From contig NZ_FNVF01000008.1 of assembly GCF_900107975.1 (NCBI RefSeq), forward strand, positions 143,555-207,554: DNA of 64,000 nt, written 5' to 3'. The notes beneath the pieces were generated by a model, which did not search any database, had not been told where the DNA came from, and saw only the letters and a list, made by a program, of their open reading frames with translations. Shown here piece by piece: positions 54,066 to 61,818 of this stretch (the first letter of the stretch is position 1; every line of letters starts with the position of its first letter). This DNA is from Paenibacillus sp. UNC499MF (GTDB lineage: Bacteria > Bacillota > Bacilli > Paenibacillales > NBRC-103111). The position numbers were made by a program, and so were the translations under genes.

Positions 54066-54211
54066 TGACAAAAGGAACTCTTGGCAGCGTCTCTCCATGC
54101 GGCGGACGTTGCCAAGTAGCATACGTTCCCCGCAACCCGATGGCATCGTACTCAGGTGCCCCTGCTGCGCCCGGGAACTCTGCAATCTCGGTATTGGCCT
54201 TCGCGGGCTGA
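54065..54211 (+). CDS. Short 48-residue ORF translationally coupled to arsM
   Basis: ATG at 54065 overlaps the ArsM stop as TGATG, the classic coupling arrangement. The peptide begins MTKGTLGSVSPCGGRC and continues QVAYVPRNPMASYSGAPAAP, ending in a small hydrophobic tail (ISVLAFAG). The CGGRC pair could bind arsenic. It ends five bases before the convergent msrA. It has no recognised family and might be a decayed gene end, so confidence is limited. Confidence 0.4.
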   Translation: MTKGTLGSVSPCGGRCQVAYVPRNPMASYSGAPAAPGNSAISVLAFAG

Positions 54212-54215
54212 CTGA

Positions 54216-54905
54216 CTACCACCGGATCTGCCGGATCAGATCGAGTACCTTCTGCCGTGCCGCGGGCTCCATCGGCCACTCCTTGATCTCTCCGGCAACC
54301 CGTTCCAGGCTCGTGTAGCCTTTGGCCAGTCCGTTCAGCCGCGCCGCCAATGTCGAATTCACCAGCTCGCGGTGAGAAGGATACAACTTGCCGAGCTTGT
54401 AGACGGCATCGGGAAATCTTTTCAAATAATATTTCTGATGCCGCTCTTCAGCCGGATAAAAAACCGGGCAGGGAGCCACTTCCGTCTCCGTCTCCGTCTC
54501 CGTCTTCGTACTCCCCTGCTTCTTGCGCCTGGAGATCACCGCCTGTACGGCCTCCTGCTGCTCCCCGTTATGACACAAAATCAAGGACATATACTGCCGC
54601 CCTTTGTATCCGTTAATATTTACGGGATTATGGTGATCCCAGAACACGTCCAGAACATCCTCAAACGTAATCACCGCCGGGTCAAACTCCAGCTCTACCG
54701 TCTCCGAATGGTCCCCCATATCGCGGTATGTCGGCTGTTCCGCAGTTCCGCCCGCATAACCAGTCTTGGTGCGGATGACACCGGGCAGATGGCCGAACAA
54801 GGCGTCGGGGCTCCAAAAACAACCCATGCCGAGAGTTGCCTTTTGCAGTTTTTCCTCCGGCACAATAAGCTCTGCCGTTTCGTTTCGCATATGGCGGTCG
54901 TTCAT
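54216..54905 (-). CDS. msrA: Peptide methionine sulfoxide reductase A
   Basis: 229 residues from ATG 54905 with GGAGG nine bases upstream. The catalytic motif is GMGCFWSPDALF, followed by GYAGGTAEQPTYRDMGDHSE, typical of MsrA. A short acidic insert of repeated Thr-Glu before APCPVF is encoded by a hexanucleotide repeat. The enzyme repairs oxidised methionine. Its position next to the arsenic genes may be chance or reflect oxidative stress from arsenic. Confidence 0.95.
   Translation of the reverse strand: MNDRHMRNETAELIVPEEKLQKATLGMGCFWSPDALFGHLPGVIRTKTGYAGGTAEQPTYRDMGDHSETVELEFDPAVITFEDVLDVFWDHHNPVNINGYKGRQYMSLILCHNGEQQEAVQAVISRRKKQGSTKTETETETEVAPCPVFYPAEERHQKYYLKRFPDAVYKLGKLYPSHRELVNSTLAARLNGLAKGYTSLERVAGEIKEWPMEPAARQKVLDLIRQIRW
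54481..54504. repeat. In-frame hexanucleotide repeat inside msrA
   Basis: TCCGTC occurs four times in tandem on the plus strand, coding on the minus strand for repeated Thr-Glu. Copy changes would keep the frame and alter only insert length. Confidence 0.85.
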
Positions 54906-54974
54906 TCCATCCTTCCTCCTTCTTAAGGACCTGCCTGTCCAGTCTATTGTTCCCCTTGAACAGGCGCATCAATA

Positions 54975-54998
54975 AAAAAACACCTATCCAGGTGTTTT
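54975..54998 (-). terminator. Terminator overlapping the stop of the small HTH gene
   Basis: AAAACACCT and AGGTGTTTT close a 4-base loop. On the minus strand seven T follow. The first bases are shared with the stop codon. Confidence 0.85.
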
Positions 54999-55221
54999 AT
55001 CGTTCTAACAGTTCGTCTATTTCTTTTTTCAATAAAAGATACCTGTGAACGCTTCTCATAATCGGCACCTTGGTCAGTGCGTTTTTATCTACGAAGATTT
55101 TCATCTGATCTTTGGACAGACCCAGTAAATTTCCCGCTTCCGTAACCGTCAAAACAACTTCGTTACTCGTCGCATTGAACGTCTTTTTCACCTTTTGATT
55201 CCAATCCTGGAATGCTTGCAT
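54997..55221 (-). CDS. Small helix-turn-helix (excisionase-like) protein
   Basis: 74 residues. The motif VVLTVTEAGNLLGLSKDQMK followed by RYLLLKKEIDELLER is a MerR/excisionase-type winged helix. A TGGTATACT extended -10 lies at 55274-55279 on the minus strand. Similar small proteins act as developmental or mobile-element regulators. Role unknown. Confidence 0.65.
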   Translation of the reverse strand: MQAFQDWNQKVKKTFNATSNEVVLTVTEAGNLLGLSKDQMKIFVDKNALTKVPIMRSVHRYLLLKKEIDELLER

Positions 55222-55410
55222 AAGACGGCAACCTTCCTAATCTTAGCCAGTACATTTCTTGACCGATTCTTTAAGTATACCACAAGAAGGGAGGTTTACC
55301 TAAGCTCACCGGAATTTGGAACAGTCGCCTCTAGTTAAGCACCGCTTATGACAGAAACCCATATAATACCAAGGTCAAATACCTACACCATTAGATTGGA
55401 GGCGGAACAT

Positions 55411-55710
55411 ATGAGTTTTCACGGAGGGTTTGGACCCGGTGGTTTTGGGCATGGAGGGTTTGGGCACGGAGGATTTGGAAGTCCTTTCGGATTTGGAGGC
55501 TTTGGAACCCCCTTCTTTAATCCTTTCTTTACTCCCTTTTTTAATCCTTTTTTTAATCCCTTCTTTAACCCTTTCTTTTTCCGCGAAAATAATCAAGGAA
55601 CAGCAGCCCCGTATTTCCCCGGACAATCCACCATATCCTACACAGGAGCTTCTCACTACACATACCCCGGGCAGCAAACGGCACCTCAATTTTACAACGA
55701 TCAGCTATGA
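55411..55710 (+). CDS. Gly/Phe-rich repeat protein with Asn-Pro-Phe-Phe repeats
   Basis: 99 residues from ATG 55411 with GGAGG eight bases upstream. The N-terminal third is Gly-Phe-Gly-His repeats (GFGHGGFGHGGFG). The middle has six PFF units, of which four are NPFF. The C-terminal third is Tyr, Gln and Ser rich. Upstream, CATATAATA at 55360-55368 fits the sigma-K -10 pattern with ACC at 55341-55343 about 16 bases before it, hinting at mother-cell expression. A spore-coat or exosporium structural role is inferred. Confidence 0.65.
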   Translation: MSFHGGFGPGGFGHGGFGHGGFGSPFGFGGFGTPFFNPFFTPFFNPFFNPFFNPFFFRENNQGTAAPYFPGQSTISYTGASHYTYPGQQTAPQFYNDQL

Positions 55711-55764
55711 TCGGTTTGGGGAGATAACACAAAAGGAGCTGCCGCCCGCAGCTCCTCTAATTAT

Positions 55765-56082
55765 TTATCCCGCCAACTTTAAACCGCCGACGGAAAATAT
55801 AATGCCCAGAATACAGCCGATCCGCATCCAGCCTCTCGGTTCCTTGAAAAATAACATCCCCACAACTGACGCTCCGACCGTTCCGATTCCCGTCCATACC
55901 GCGTAAGCCGTTGCCAACGGGATCGTTTCCATTGCCCGGATCAGCAGCTGGAAGCTGACGATAAATCCCCCGATAAGGATCACATTGTTCGTGATATTGT
56001 TTTTTTGGGCGACTCGTTTGATCCCGATCACCCCGATCACTTCCAGCAGTCCCGCCGAGATAAGCAGCAGCCAATCCATCAC
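55765..56082 (-). CDS. SMR-family efflux subunit (second of a pair)
   Basis: 105 residues, four membrane segments. The essential Glu is in LLEVIGVIGIKR of segment 1, and the family signature AMETIPLATAYAVWTGIGTV is present. Its ATG overlaps the previous SMR stop by four bases. Paired SMR genes of the YkkC/YkkD or EbrA/EbrB type form heterodimers that export small cationic compounds. Confidence 0.88.
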   Translation of the reverse strand: MMDWLLLISAGLLEVIGVIGIKRVAQKNNITNNVILIGGFIVSFQLLIRAMETIPLATAYAVWTGIGTVGASVVGMLFFKEPRGWMRIGCILGIIFSVGGLKLAG

Positions 56083-56441
56083 GTTTCACTTCCTTTACCC
56101 GACAATTTCAAACCGACGATAAAAGCCAGCAGCAGCAGAATGAAAACAATCCGTAACAAGCTGACTTCGCCCCCGGACATAATCATTTCCACAACCGTAG
56201 TCCCCAGCGTTCCCATCCCCGCAAACACGGCATATACCGTCCCTACCGGTAAAACCTTGGTCGCTTTAATGATTAGCTCGAAGCTTGTCAGCAAGGCGAT
56301 AAGAACGGCAATGCCAGGAATAGTATCGTATTTGAATCCGCTCGCCCACACAATCTCAAGCACGCCTCCCAGGATCACATAGAGCCAGGCCCTTCCCTCA
56401 CTCATCCGTACTTCCGGTTTGGCTACTGATTTGGCTTCCAT
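56079..56441 (-). CDS. SMR-family efflux subunit (first of a pair)
   Basis: 120 residues, four membrane segments, with the membrane Glu in VLEIVWASGFKY and the segment TKVLPVGTVYAVFAGMGTLG. ATG 56441 has GGAGGTGG upstream and lies inside the end of the MerR gene, a 44-bp overlap. It pairs with the downstream SMR gene. Substrate unknown; no ykkC riboswitch is present. Confidence 0.88.
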   Translation of the reverse strand: MEAKSVAKPEVRMSEGRAWLYVILGGVLEIVWASGFKYDTIPGIAVLIALLTSFELIIKATKVLPVGTVYAVFAGMGTLGTTVVEMIMSGGEVSLLRIVFILLLLAFIVGLKLSGKGSET

Positions 56442-57204
56442 TTCCCCCCACCTCCTCCAAATGTTCTAAATACCAGTCGACAATCCGGTCGATATGATCC
56501 ATCACGTCGGCGTCCATGCCGTACACCTTCGCTTCTTCGCCCTTTTCGGGACGGATTAAGGTCCAGTATTTCTCGATGAGCTCCTCATCCCGCTGAAACC
56601 AATCCATCGAAATTTCTACGATCCGAGCCGCAAGCTCTTGAGAAACCGCTGAAGACGGAGGCTCATGCAGATGCTCCTTGACCTCCCGGATCAATTTGGC
56701 CCACGCCATATTCCGCGGATCGTCTGCGCTGAGGTCCGGCAAATTTTTAATGATCGTGATCTCTTTTTCCGTAAAATTTTGAGCCAGGAACGTTTCCCTG
56801 CCTTCGGACGGAACGCTTAGAGACCGGATAAAAAGAAAAATGTCTTCCGATTCGACGTCCCCCTTCATCTCGAACGCGTGCCGCGTAATTTGGAGAAGCT
56901 TCTCCATCTCATCCAGCCGTCTTCTCTCTTCCGCAATGGCAGTCAGCTCAAAATCCAGATAAGCCTTCCAGTCGATTTCGCCGGATTCCTTCCCGGAAGA
57001 CAGCATCTTTTTGATCGCGGCCAGCGTAAACCCCAATTCCTTCAACGCCGCTATATGCCGGAGCAGCTTAATCTCTCTCCCGGAATAATACCGGTAGCCC
57101 GAATCCGCCACCTTGGCCGGTTTCAGCAGCCCGATCTCATCGTAATATCTCAGTGTTCTTATGGATATGTTCGTCTTCTCGGCCAATTGCCCGATACTAT
57201 ACAC
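56398..57204 (-). CDS. MerR-family regulator with TipAS-like C-domain
   Basis: 268 residues from a GTG at 57204 with GGAGGGG upstream. The N-terminal winged helix is YSIGQLAEKTNISIRTLRYY and the coiled coil follows. The C-terminal part (residues 150-250) is helical and resembles TipAS drug-binding domains. It lies first in an operon with the SMR pair, a typical drug-sensing arrangement. Its own promoter has the long MerR spacer. Confidence 0.88.
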   Translation of the reverse strand: MYSIGQLAEKTNISIRTLRYYDEIGLLKPAKVADSGYRYYSGREIKLLRHIAALKELGFTLAAIKKMLSSGKESGEIDWKAYLDFELTAIAEERRRLDEMEKLLQITRHAFEMKGDVESEDIFLFIRSLSVPSEGRETFLAQNFTEKEITIIKNLPDLSADDPRNMAWAKLIREVKEHLHEPPSSAVSQELAARIVEISMDWFQRDEELIEKYWTLIRPEKGEEAKVYGMDADVMDHIDRIVDWYLEHLEEVGGNGSQISSQTGSTDE

Positions 57205-57227
57205 GGCGCCCCCTCCTTACACCCATA

Positions 57228-57259
57228 ATTATACAGTCCCCAGTATAGGAGAGAGTCAA
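57228..57259 (-). promoter_or_regulatory. MerR-type promoter with 20-bp spacer
   Basis: On the minus strand TTGACT (57254-57259) and TATAAT (57228-57233) are 20 bases apart. TATAC and GTATA form an inverted repeat within the spacer (57230-57234 and 57243-57247). This elongated spacer is the hallmark of MerR-activated promoters. Confidence 0.8.
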
Positions 57260-57497
57260 GAAAGAGTTTAAATAAAGGAAACAAACATACCCAAAAGAAA
57301 ATTTCACCTGCCGACAAACCAATCTCGGACATTTAGTCCAAACTTAATGTTTGATTATGTTAATAAATGATAAGGAAGGTTTAAACATATACGATTTTAA
57401 CAACCAATATATGAAGATAACATTCCGGCTAATGCCTTCACACCAAGACGCAGCAATAACTGAGCCAAACAAGAAATAAGAGGATGTGGATTGGGGA

Positions 57498-57962
57498 ATG
57501 TCGAAAAAAGTTGTCATTTCAGGACTTATTTTGCTTATCGCAGCTTTAACCACTTGGTGGTTTGGATGGGGCAAAGCTAATAGCTATCACCGACCGCTGC
57601 ATGCCGAGGAATTGAGTACAATAAAGGTTTATCGTAATGCCGATGTATATCAATTAGATCCGAGTCAATTCCAACACGTTGTAGACCTCTTTAACAAGGC
57701 TCATTTTGAAAAAGACAACGATGAGGGCCTTAGTACGACTCTGGATGCCGGTATGATTTTTAAATATAAAAATGGAAAGTACGGCGGGGCTCGGGAATAC
57801 GGAAAAACATTATCGATCATTCGTGACGATCACGTCAATTGGCTCAATCGCGATCACTATGAAGGTAACAAAACCAGATACTTCGCCACTTCTCCAGAAC
57901 TCTTGGACTTCATTTATAAAGAAGTCGAGAAGCGCAAACAGACCAATGATCAGCCGGATTAG
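57498..57962 (+). CDS. Small membrane-anchored protein of unknown function
   Basis: 154 residues from ATG 57498 (a GTG at 57486 is also possible). One N-terminal membrane segment (VVISGLILLIAALTTWWF) is followed by an alpha/beta extracellular domain rich in His and Asp (RDDHVNWLNRDHYEGNKTRY). No family was recognised. It converges on the BlaR1-like gene and has its own terminator. Confidence 0.6.
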   Translation: MSKKVVISGLILLIAALTTWWFGWGKANSYHRPLHAEELSTIKVYRNADVYQLDPSQFQHVVDLFNKAHFEKDNDEGLSTTLDAGMIFKYKNGKYGGAREYGKTLSIIRDDHVNWLNRDHYEGNKTRYFATSPELLDFIYKEVEKRKQTNDQPD

Positions 57963-57978
57963 ACGTTTTTAACCTTAA

Positions 57979-58020
57979 AAAAGAGCAGAAAAGAAGGTCC
58001 GTCCTTCTTTCTGCTCTTTT
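57979..58020. terminator. Bidirectional terminator
   Basis: AAAAGAGCAG...AAGAAGG and CCTTCTT...CTGCTCTTTT form a near-perfect long stem between convergent genes. Confidence 0.9.
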
Positions 58021-58109
58021 GTATATAATCAGAAACATTTGTCCCAAATTGTATCGACCTCTATTCAACTCCCAAACCAACGTCGACACCCCACCTAGGC
58101 ACATGACTA

Positions 58110-59573
58110 CTAAACCGTACTCCCGGTTTCACCGAATTTCAATCGTTCCAAACGATCGATTAGCTGCCTCAGGCTTGTTTGGTCTTTGCCATAAGACCTG
58201 ACATCTTCTCCAAGCCGTTGATCGGCCTGTTCTCTTGTGAGCGTAAAACTATACGCCGAGTCATCGTTACGTCCCATGTCATCGGCAATCGAGTACGTTA
58301 TCCGATCGACGTTATCAATCAGGCTCAGCAGCAGGACGGCATTGCGGTAAAAAGCTTCGCCGCCGATCACCTCGTTTTTTACCACTTCCGTAGAGTCGTT
58401 CATTTCATAATAAATAGTCAGTCCGTAAGGCTGGGCCTTCGTTTGAAGTTCAATCCCTCTGCCTTCCAAACCGCCCGGCTTGGGCATTCCCCCGATAAGC
58501 CCGCCTACCTTTATGTGGTTGCCGACATAGAGTGTTTTGTTCCCCATAAGCATGTCCATATCATATCCGGAATAGAGCGGCTGCGAGGATAGCTGGGACG
58601 ATTGTGACAAAGGCTTGGGATTAGTTGAACATCCTAGTACAAGGGCCGCAATAACAAGCACGGAAACCGCGGCCATCCGGGAGGAGGGCTGACGGTAGGC
58701 GAGAATATTTTTAATCCTGGCCTTAATATTCCCCTCTCCGAAGGCAAGCGGACTACCGGTCTTCAGCCCGCTCCCCCTTACCGCAAGCGAAAGCAGGGTT
58801 GTGGAGTAGCTTCCTTTAATCCGGTCGCCCATCTTTTGCACCACACTCTCGTCGCAGGACATTTCCATATCCTTGCTCATAAGCGAATAAGACAGCCACA
58901 TAAGAGGGTTAAACCAATGGACCGTCAGAATGACGAACGCCAGAGGTTTTAGCCAATAATCCCGTCTCTGGATATGGGTCTCTTCATGCAGTAAAATGTA
59001 CGGCAGCTCATGCTCGCTAAGACCGGTCGGAATGTATATTCTCGGTTTCAGAAAACCGCAGACAAACGGTGTCGTGATTCGGTCCGTTTCGAAAATATTT
59101 CCTTTTACGAGAGTCGCCGTTCGGATTCTGGATCTTAATTTCACGTAAGAAAAAGCACTATAAAAGAGGAGTACGAAGGCCCCCGTTATCCAGATTATGC
59201 TTCCGACCCACAGGATGGTCTGCATAAGATCGACGCTTGACGCTGGTGCGGCAGCCGGAAAAGCCGAGTTGATAAAATGACTGATTCCGCTTATACCGGC
59301 GTCCATCATAGGATTTTTGTGCATGGCCATGTCCTGCGGAATAAATTCCAGGTAGCCCGTGCCCGCTTTGCCTTGAGGTTGTATCGGCTGTAACAGGCTT
59401 AAACTTGAAGTGAAGCTGACAGGGATGAGCAGTCTTACGGCTACGGCCGACCAAAGGATGTAGGAGAATATTTTGGGAGCCCGTTTTAAGAGCAATCTCG
59501 TGATCATAACCGCAAGTGCGACATAGCTGGCCGTAATGCTCATATTAAGGACCGCAAGAAACAGGCTCGTCAT
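58110..59573 (-). CDS. BlaR1/MecR1-like M56 metalloprotease sensor with DUF4825-like C-domain
   Basis: 487 residues. Four to five membrane segments surround the M56 peptidase site HEETHIQRRDYW (HExxH) with a downstream MSCDESV glutamate region. The C-terminal part is not the penicillin-binding sensor of BlaR1 but a DUF4825-like domain (NKTLYVGNHIKVGGL). Its ATG overlaps the BlaI stop by four bases. It probably cleaves the BlaI repressor when a signal, perhaps not a beta-lactam, is detected. Confidence 0.87.
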   Translation of the reverse strand: MTSLFLAVLNMSITASYVALAVMITRLLLKRAPKIFSYILWSAVAVRLLIPVSFTSSLSLLQPIQPQGKAGTGYLEFIPQDMAMHKNPMMDAGISGISHFINSAFPAAAPASSVDLMQTILWVGSIIWITGAFVLLFYSAFSYVKLRSRIRTATLVKGNIFETDRITTPFVCGFLKPRIYIPTGLSEHELPYILLHEETHIQRRDYWLKPLAFVILTVHWFNPLMWLSYSLMSKDMEMSCDESVVQKMGDRIKGSYSTTLLSLAVRGSGLKTGSPLAFGEGNIKARIKNILAYRQPSSRMAAVSVLVIAALVLGCSTNPKPLSQSSQLSSQPLYSGYDMDMLMGNKTLYVGNHIKVGGLIGGMPKPGGLEGRGIELQTKAQPYGLTIYYEMNDSTEVVKNEVIGGEAFYRNAVLLLSLIDNVDRITYSIADDMGRNDDSAYSFTLTREQADQRLGEDVRSYGKDQTSLRQLIDRLERLKFGETGSTV

Positions 59574-59929
59574 CGGGTCGCCTCCTCAATAATCCGCTTC
59601 AGCTCCTCAGCCTCCTTCTCCGACAATTTCTTTTCGCCCAGAAAAGCAGTTAAAAACTGCGGCAGAGATCCGTCAAAAGCTTTATCGACTACCGTCCGGC
59701 TTTCGTATTTCTGCGCGTCGGTTTTCTTAACGATGGCGGTCACCGTCGCTTCCTCGTTCTTGAGGATTCCCCGTTCGCAAAGCTTTCTTAATACGGTATA
59801 CGTCGTGGACTTCTTCCAGCCAAGCTTTGTCTGGCTTAGCTTTACAAGATCGGTAGAATTGATCGGTTCATGATCCCAAACCAGACATGCGAATTTATAT
59901 TCGGCATCGAATAGCTTATACGGTTCCAT
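59570..59929 (-). CDS. BlaI/MecI-family repressor
   Basis: 119 residues, with winged-helix residues WKKSTTYTVLRKLCERGIL and the cleavage-type region after it. First gene of the pair with the BlaR1-like sensor. Two operators lie within its promoter at 59946-60004, so it represses its own operon. Confidence 0.9.
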   Translation of the reverse strand: MEPYKLFDAEYKFACLVWDHEPINSTDLVKLSQTKLGWKKSTTYTVLRKLCERGILKNEEATVTAIVKKTDAQKYESRTVVDKAFDGSLPQFLTAFLGEKKLSEKEAEELKRIIEEATR

Positions 59930-59945
59930 AGGAACGCCTCCTCAC

Positions 59946-60004
59946 AGGTTTATTTAGATAAACCTCATTGCAATAAGTTTATTGCAGTAAACCTTCGTTG
60001 TCAA
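59946..60004 (-). promoter_or_regulatory. BlaI promoter with two operator copies
   Basis: On the minus strand TTGACA (59999-60004) and TAAACT (59976-59981) are 17 bases apart. Palindromes of geometry 7-6-7 lie at 59946-59965 (AGGTTTA and TAAACCT arms) and 59975-59994 (AAGTTTA and TAAACCT arms). One covers the spacer and -10, the other is just after the start. Confidence 0.8.
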
Positions 60005-60017
60005 GAAGCGGAACCGC

Positions 60018-60050
60018 AAAAAAAAGCCCCGGCGTTTAAGCCGGGACTTT
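60018..60050 (-). terminator. Terminator of the 120-residue protein gene
   Basis: GCCCCGGC and GCCGGGaC arms with eight T on the minus strand, 30 bases past the stop at 60080. Confidence 0.85.
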
Positions 60051-60079
60051 CGTATGTACAGGACGGCTCCCGCCTCTCC

Positions 60080-60442
60080 TCATAATGAGAAATCGGTCAC
60101 GCCCTTCTTGTAAGCATACTTCAGAGTGTATGTTTCTCCGTTCTCATAAGGCATGGCAGCAATTTTAATTCGGGTATAATCCAGCCTGTGTTCTTTTAAA
60201 ACCTTTTTGATCAAGGCAACACCGCGTGCTTCATCATTAACAACGCAAAATATGTTAAGCGCATACGCAGTCGGGTCGGAAACACATTTCCCCATATCGA
60301 AACCGTCCACATGGCCAAGCCCGGCATCAGATAAAAAAATCTCCAGGTACTCCGTCACTTTGTCCTTTAACCAATGATCCCGCTGGCTCCCTTTTGCGCT
60401 TTTGAGGGGAAACTGCACGACCAGCCAACTTTTTTCATTCAT
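60080..60442 (-). CDS. Uncharacterised 120-residue protein
   Basis: Single-gene unit with its own terminator. The sequence is alpha/beta (WLVVQFPLKSAKGSQRDHWL, ALNIFCVVNDEARGVALIKK) without signal peptide or known motif. It resembles small cytosolic immunity-like proteins in size and composition, but no toxin is adjacent. Confidence 0.55.
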   Translation of the reverse strand: MNEKSWLVVQFPLKSAKGSQRDHWLKDKVTEYLEIFLSDAGLGHVDGFDMGKCVSDPTAYALNIFCVVNDEARGVALIKKVLKEHRLDYTRIKIAAMPYENGETYTLKYAYKKGVTDFSL

Positions 60443-60610
60443 CTAAGTCACCGCCTAAACGCTAAGTTATTTATTCCTATCTTTTATTTACAAAAAAGGG
60501 TGAATTGCATAAAATGATGATGATAATTTCATGTCACGCGTTAACTTTACCACTCCACTACCCTTCTTGGAACAGATTGGTGGTCATTCTTTCTTTTAAC
60601 GGGGAGCCAT

Positions 60611-61129
60611 ATGCAAATGGAAGAACTTGATCGGCTTTTTAAAAAATCCAAATTACCGTTCAGGTATTTATTGGAAGATGCGGAGAAAATACTTAGGGAC
60701 AAATATAACATAATCGAGATCGATAAAGAAATAGTTGCCGATTTGAAAAAAGATCCCTTTGTTAACTATGACAACATTATCAAGTGTTATGGGATAAATG
60801 ATAGTGAAATTCTTTCCGCCCTCTTTAATGATAACGAACGGAGTATGCACGCCGAGATGCGGCATTGTAATGCTAATGAGCCCATACCAAATTCAGAGAT
60901 TACGGAATCTCAACTGCTCTGGAGAGATATTCAAGAAGGCAATTCCCTCCGACTAGTACTGGAGAGTGCAGATAAGGAGTATATTTCGTCGTTTACTTTA
61001 CAAGGTTTAAGCGGAAAAATGTTAGATGAATTAATCATACTTAAGGGTATTCCACCAGAACAAGGTCATATAGGGAATCCCGCGTATGAATTTTATTTAA
61101 ACGTTTTGCGCAGAAATGATTTAATTTAA
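60611..61129 (+). CDS. Uncharacterised AT-rich 172-residue protein
   Basis: ATG follows GGGGAGCC. Helical, acidic, no signal peptide (LFKKSKLPFRYLLEDAEKIL). Base composition is lower in GC than its neighbours, suggesting recent acquisition. No family recognised. Confidence 0.5.
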   Translation: MQMEELDRLFKKSKLPFRYLLEDAEKILRDKYNIIEIDKEIVADLKKDPFVNYDNIIKCYGINDSEILSALFNDNERSMHAEMRHCNANEPIPNSEITESQLLWRDIQEGNSLRLVLESADKEYISSFTLQGLSGKMLDELIILKGIPPEQGHIGNPAYEFYLNVLRRNDLI

Positions 61130-61818
61130 ATCGGTTCAGCTCTATTTGACAAAAAGCATCGTTTAAAAATCCAAAAGGAGATTCTTTGACGGTGCTTTTT
61201 GGTGTTTAAAATAGAAGTCCTTCCACCTCAGCAGCAACTGGATCGCCAGTTGTCGCTATTCCTCATTGCAGGAATGGTAGAAAATCGCACACCTGTAGGT
61301 CAGGTTCTGCTTTCGCTGCTACCTCAAATTGAACCCGTGTTCCATGTTGCATGGCCTTCCATACAACGGCCACCTTAGCGGTAGATTGAAACCCCGTGCT
61401 CCTCCACTACCGCCCCATCCAAGCAGATTGAGCCCTTGAGGTTTTCCTCCCGGACTCCTGCGGAACAGCAAAAAGGGCCCCAGCCTCTCGGCTAGAGCCT
61501 TTCTGCTGTGTATGGAGGCGCGCCGTGGCTTGATAAATCCACAATTCGCCGCCGCGTGATGCTCAGGATGGTTGGGGAGGCAGCTTTTCCTAAATCCCCC
61601 AAAGTGCCACTCGATAATGTTGACTGCTCAGATCCGTATTGCCGGATCTGGGCGTTGCGCTTGCTTCGTTGAAGCAACCATTACTGACTCCCGCGCAGCG
61701 CGCCTTTGACTGCAAAATAGTAGGATTCTATCGTTCGCCTGCCCCGTTACGCTGTAAGTTATCCTCCTAACCATAGCAACCTCAGCCGTTTCATAAACGT
61801 TTACCGTCGTTTCCCGTC
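61130..61818. other. Hairpin-rich gap between the 172-residue protein and the SLH gene
   Basis: No gene is supported in 689 bp. Perfect stems occur at 61235-61252 (CAACTGG/CCAGTTG), 61629-61650 (CAGATCCG/CGGATCTG) and 61661-61677 (TTGCTTC/GAAGCAA). A 45-base hairpin at 61465-61509 (ACAGCA/TGCTGT outer arms) has five T on the minus side and is probably the SLH gene terminator. The density suggests a structured RNA or a decayed mobile element. Confidence 0.5.

Noticed and set aside
54040..54279. A 79-residue minus frame between arsM and msrA
   Set aside because: It overlaps both the end of ArsM and the end of MsrA and has no ribosome site; shadow of the flanking genes.
61492..61677. A 61-residue minus frame in the hairpin-rich gap
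   Set aside because: It spans two perfect hairpins and half of the terminator stem, has no ribosome site and no family resemblance.
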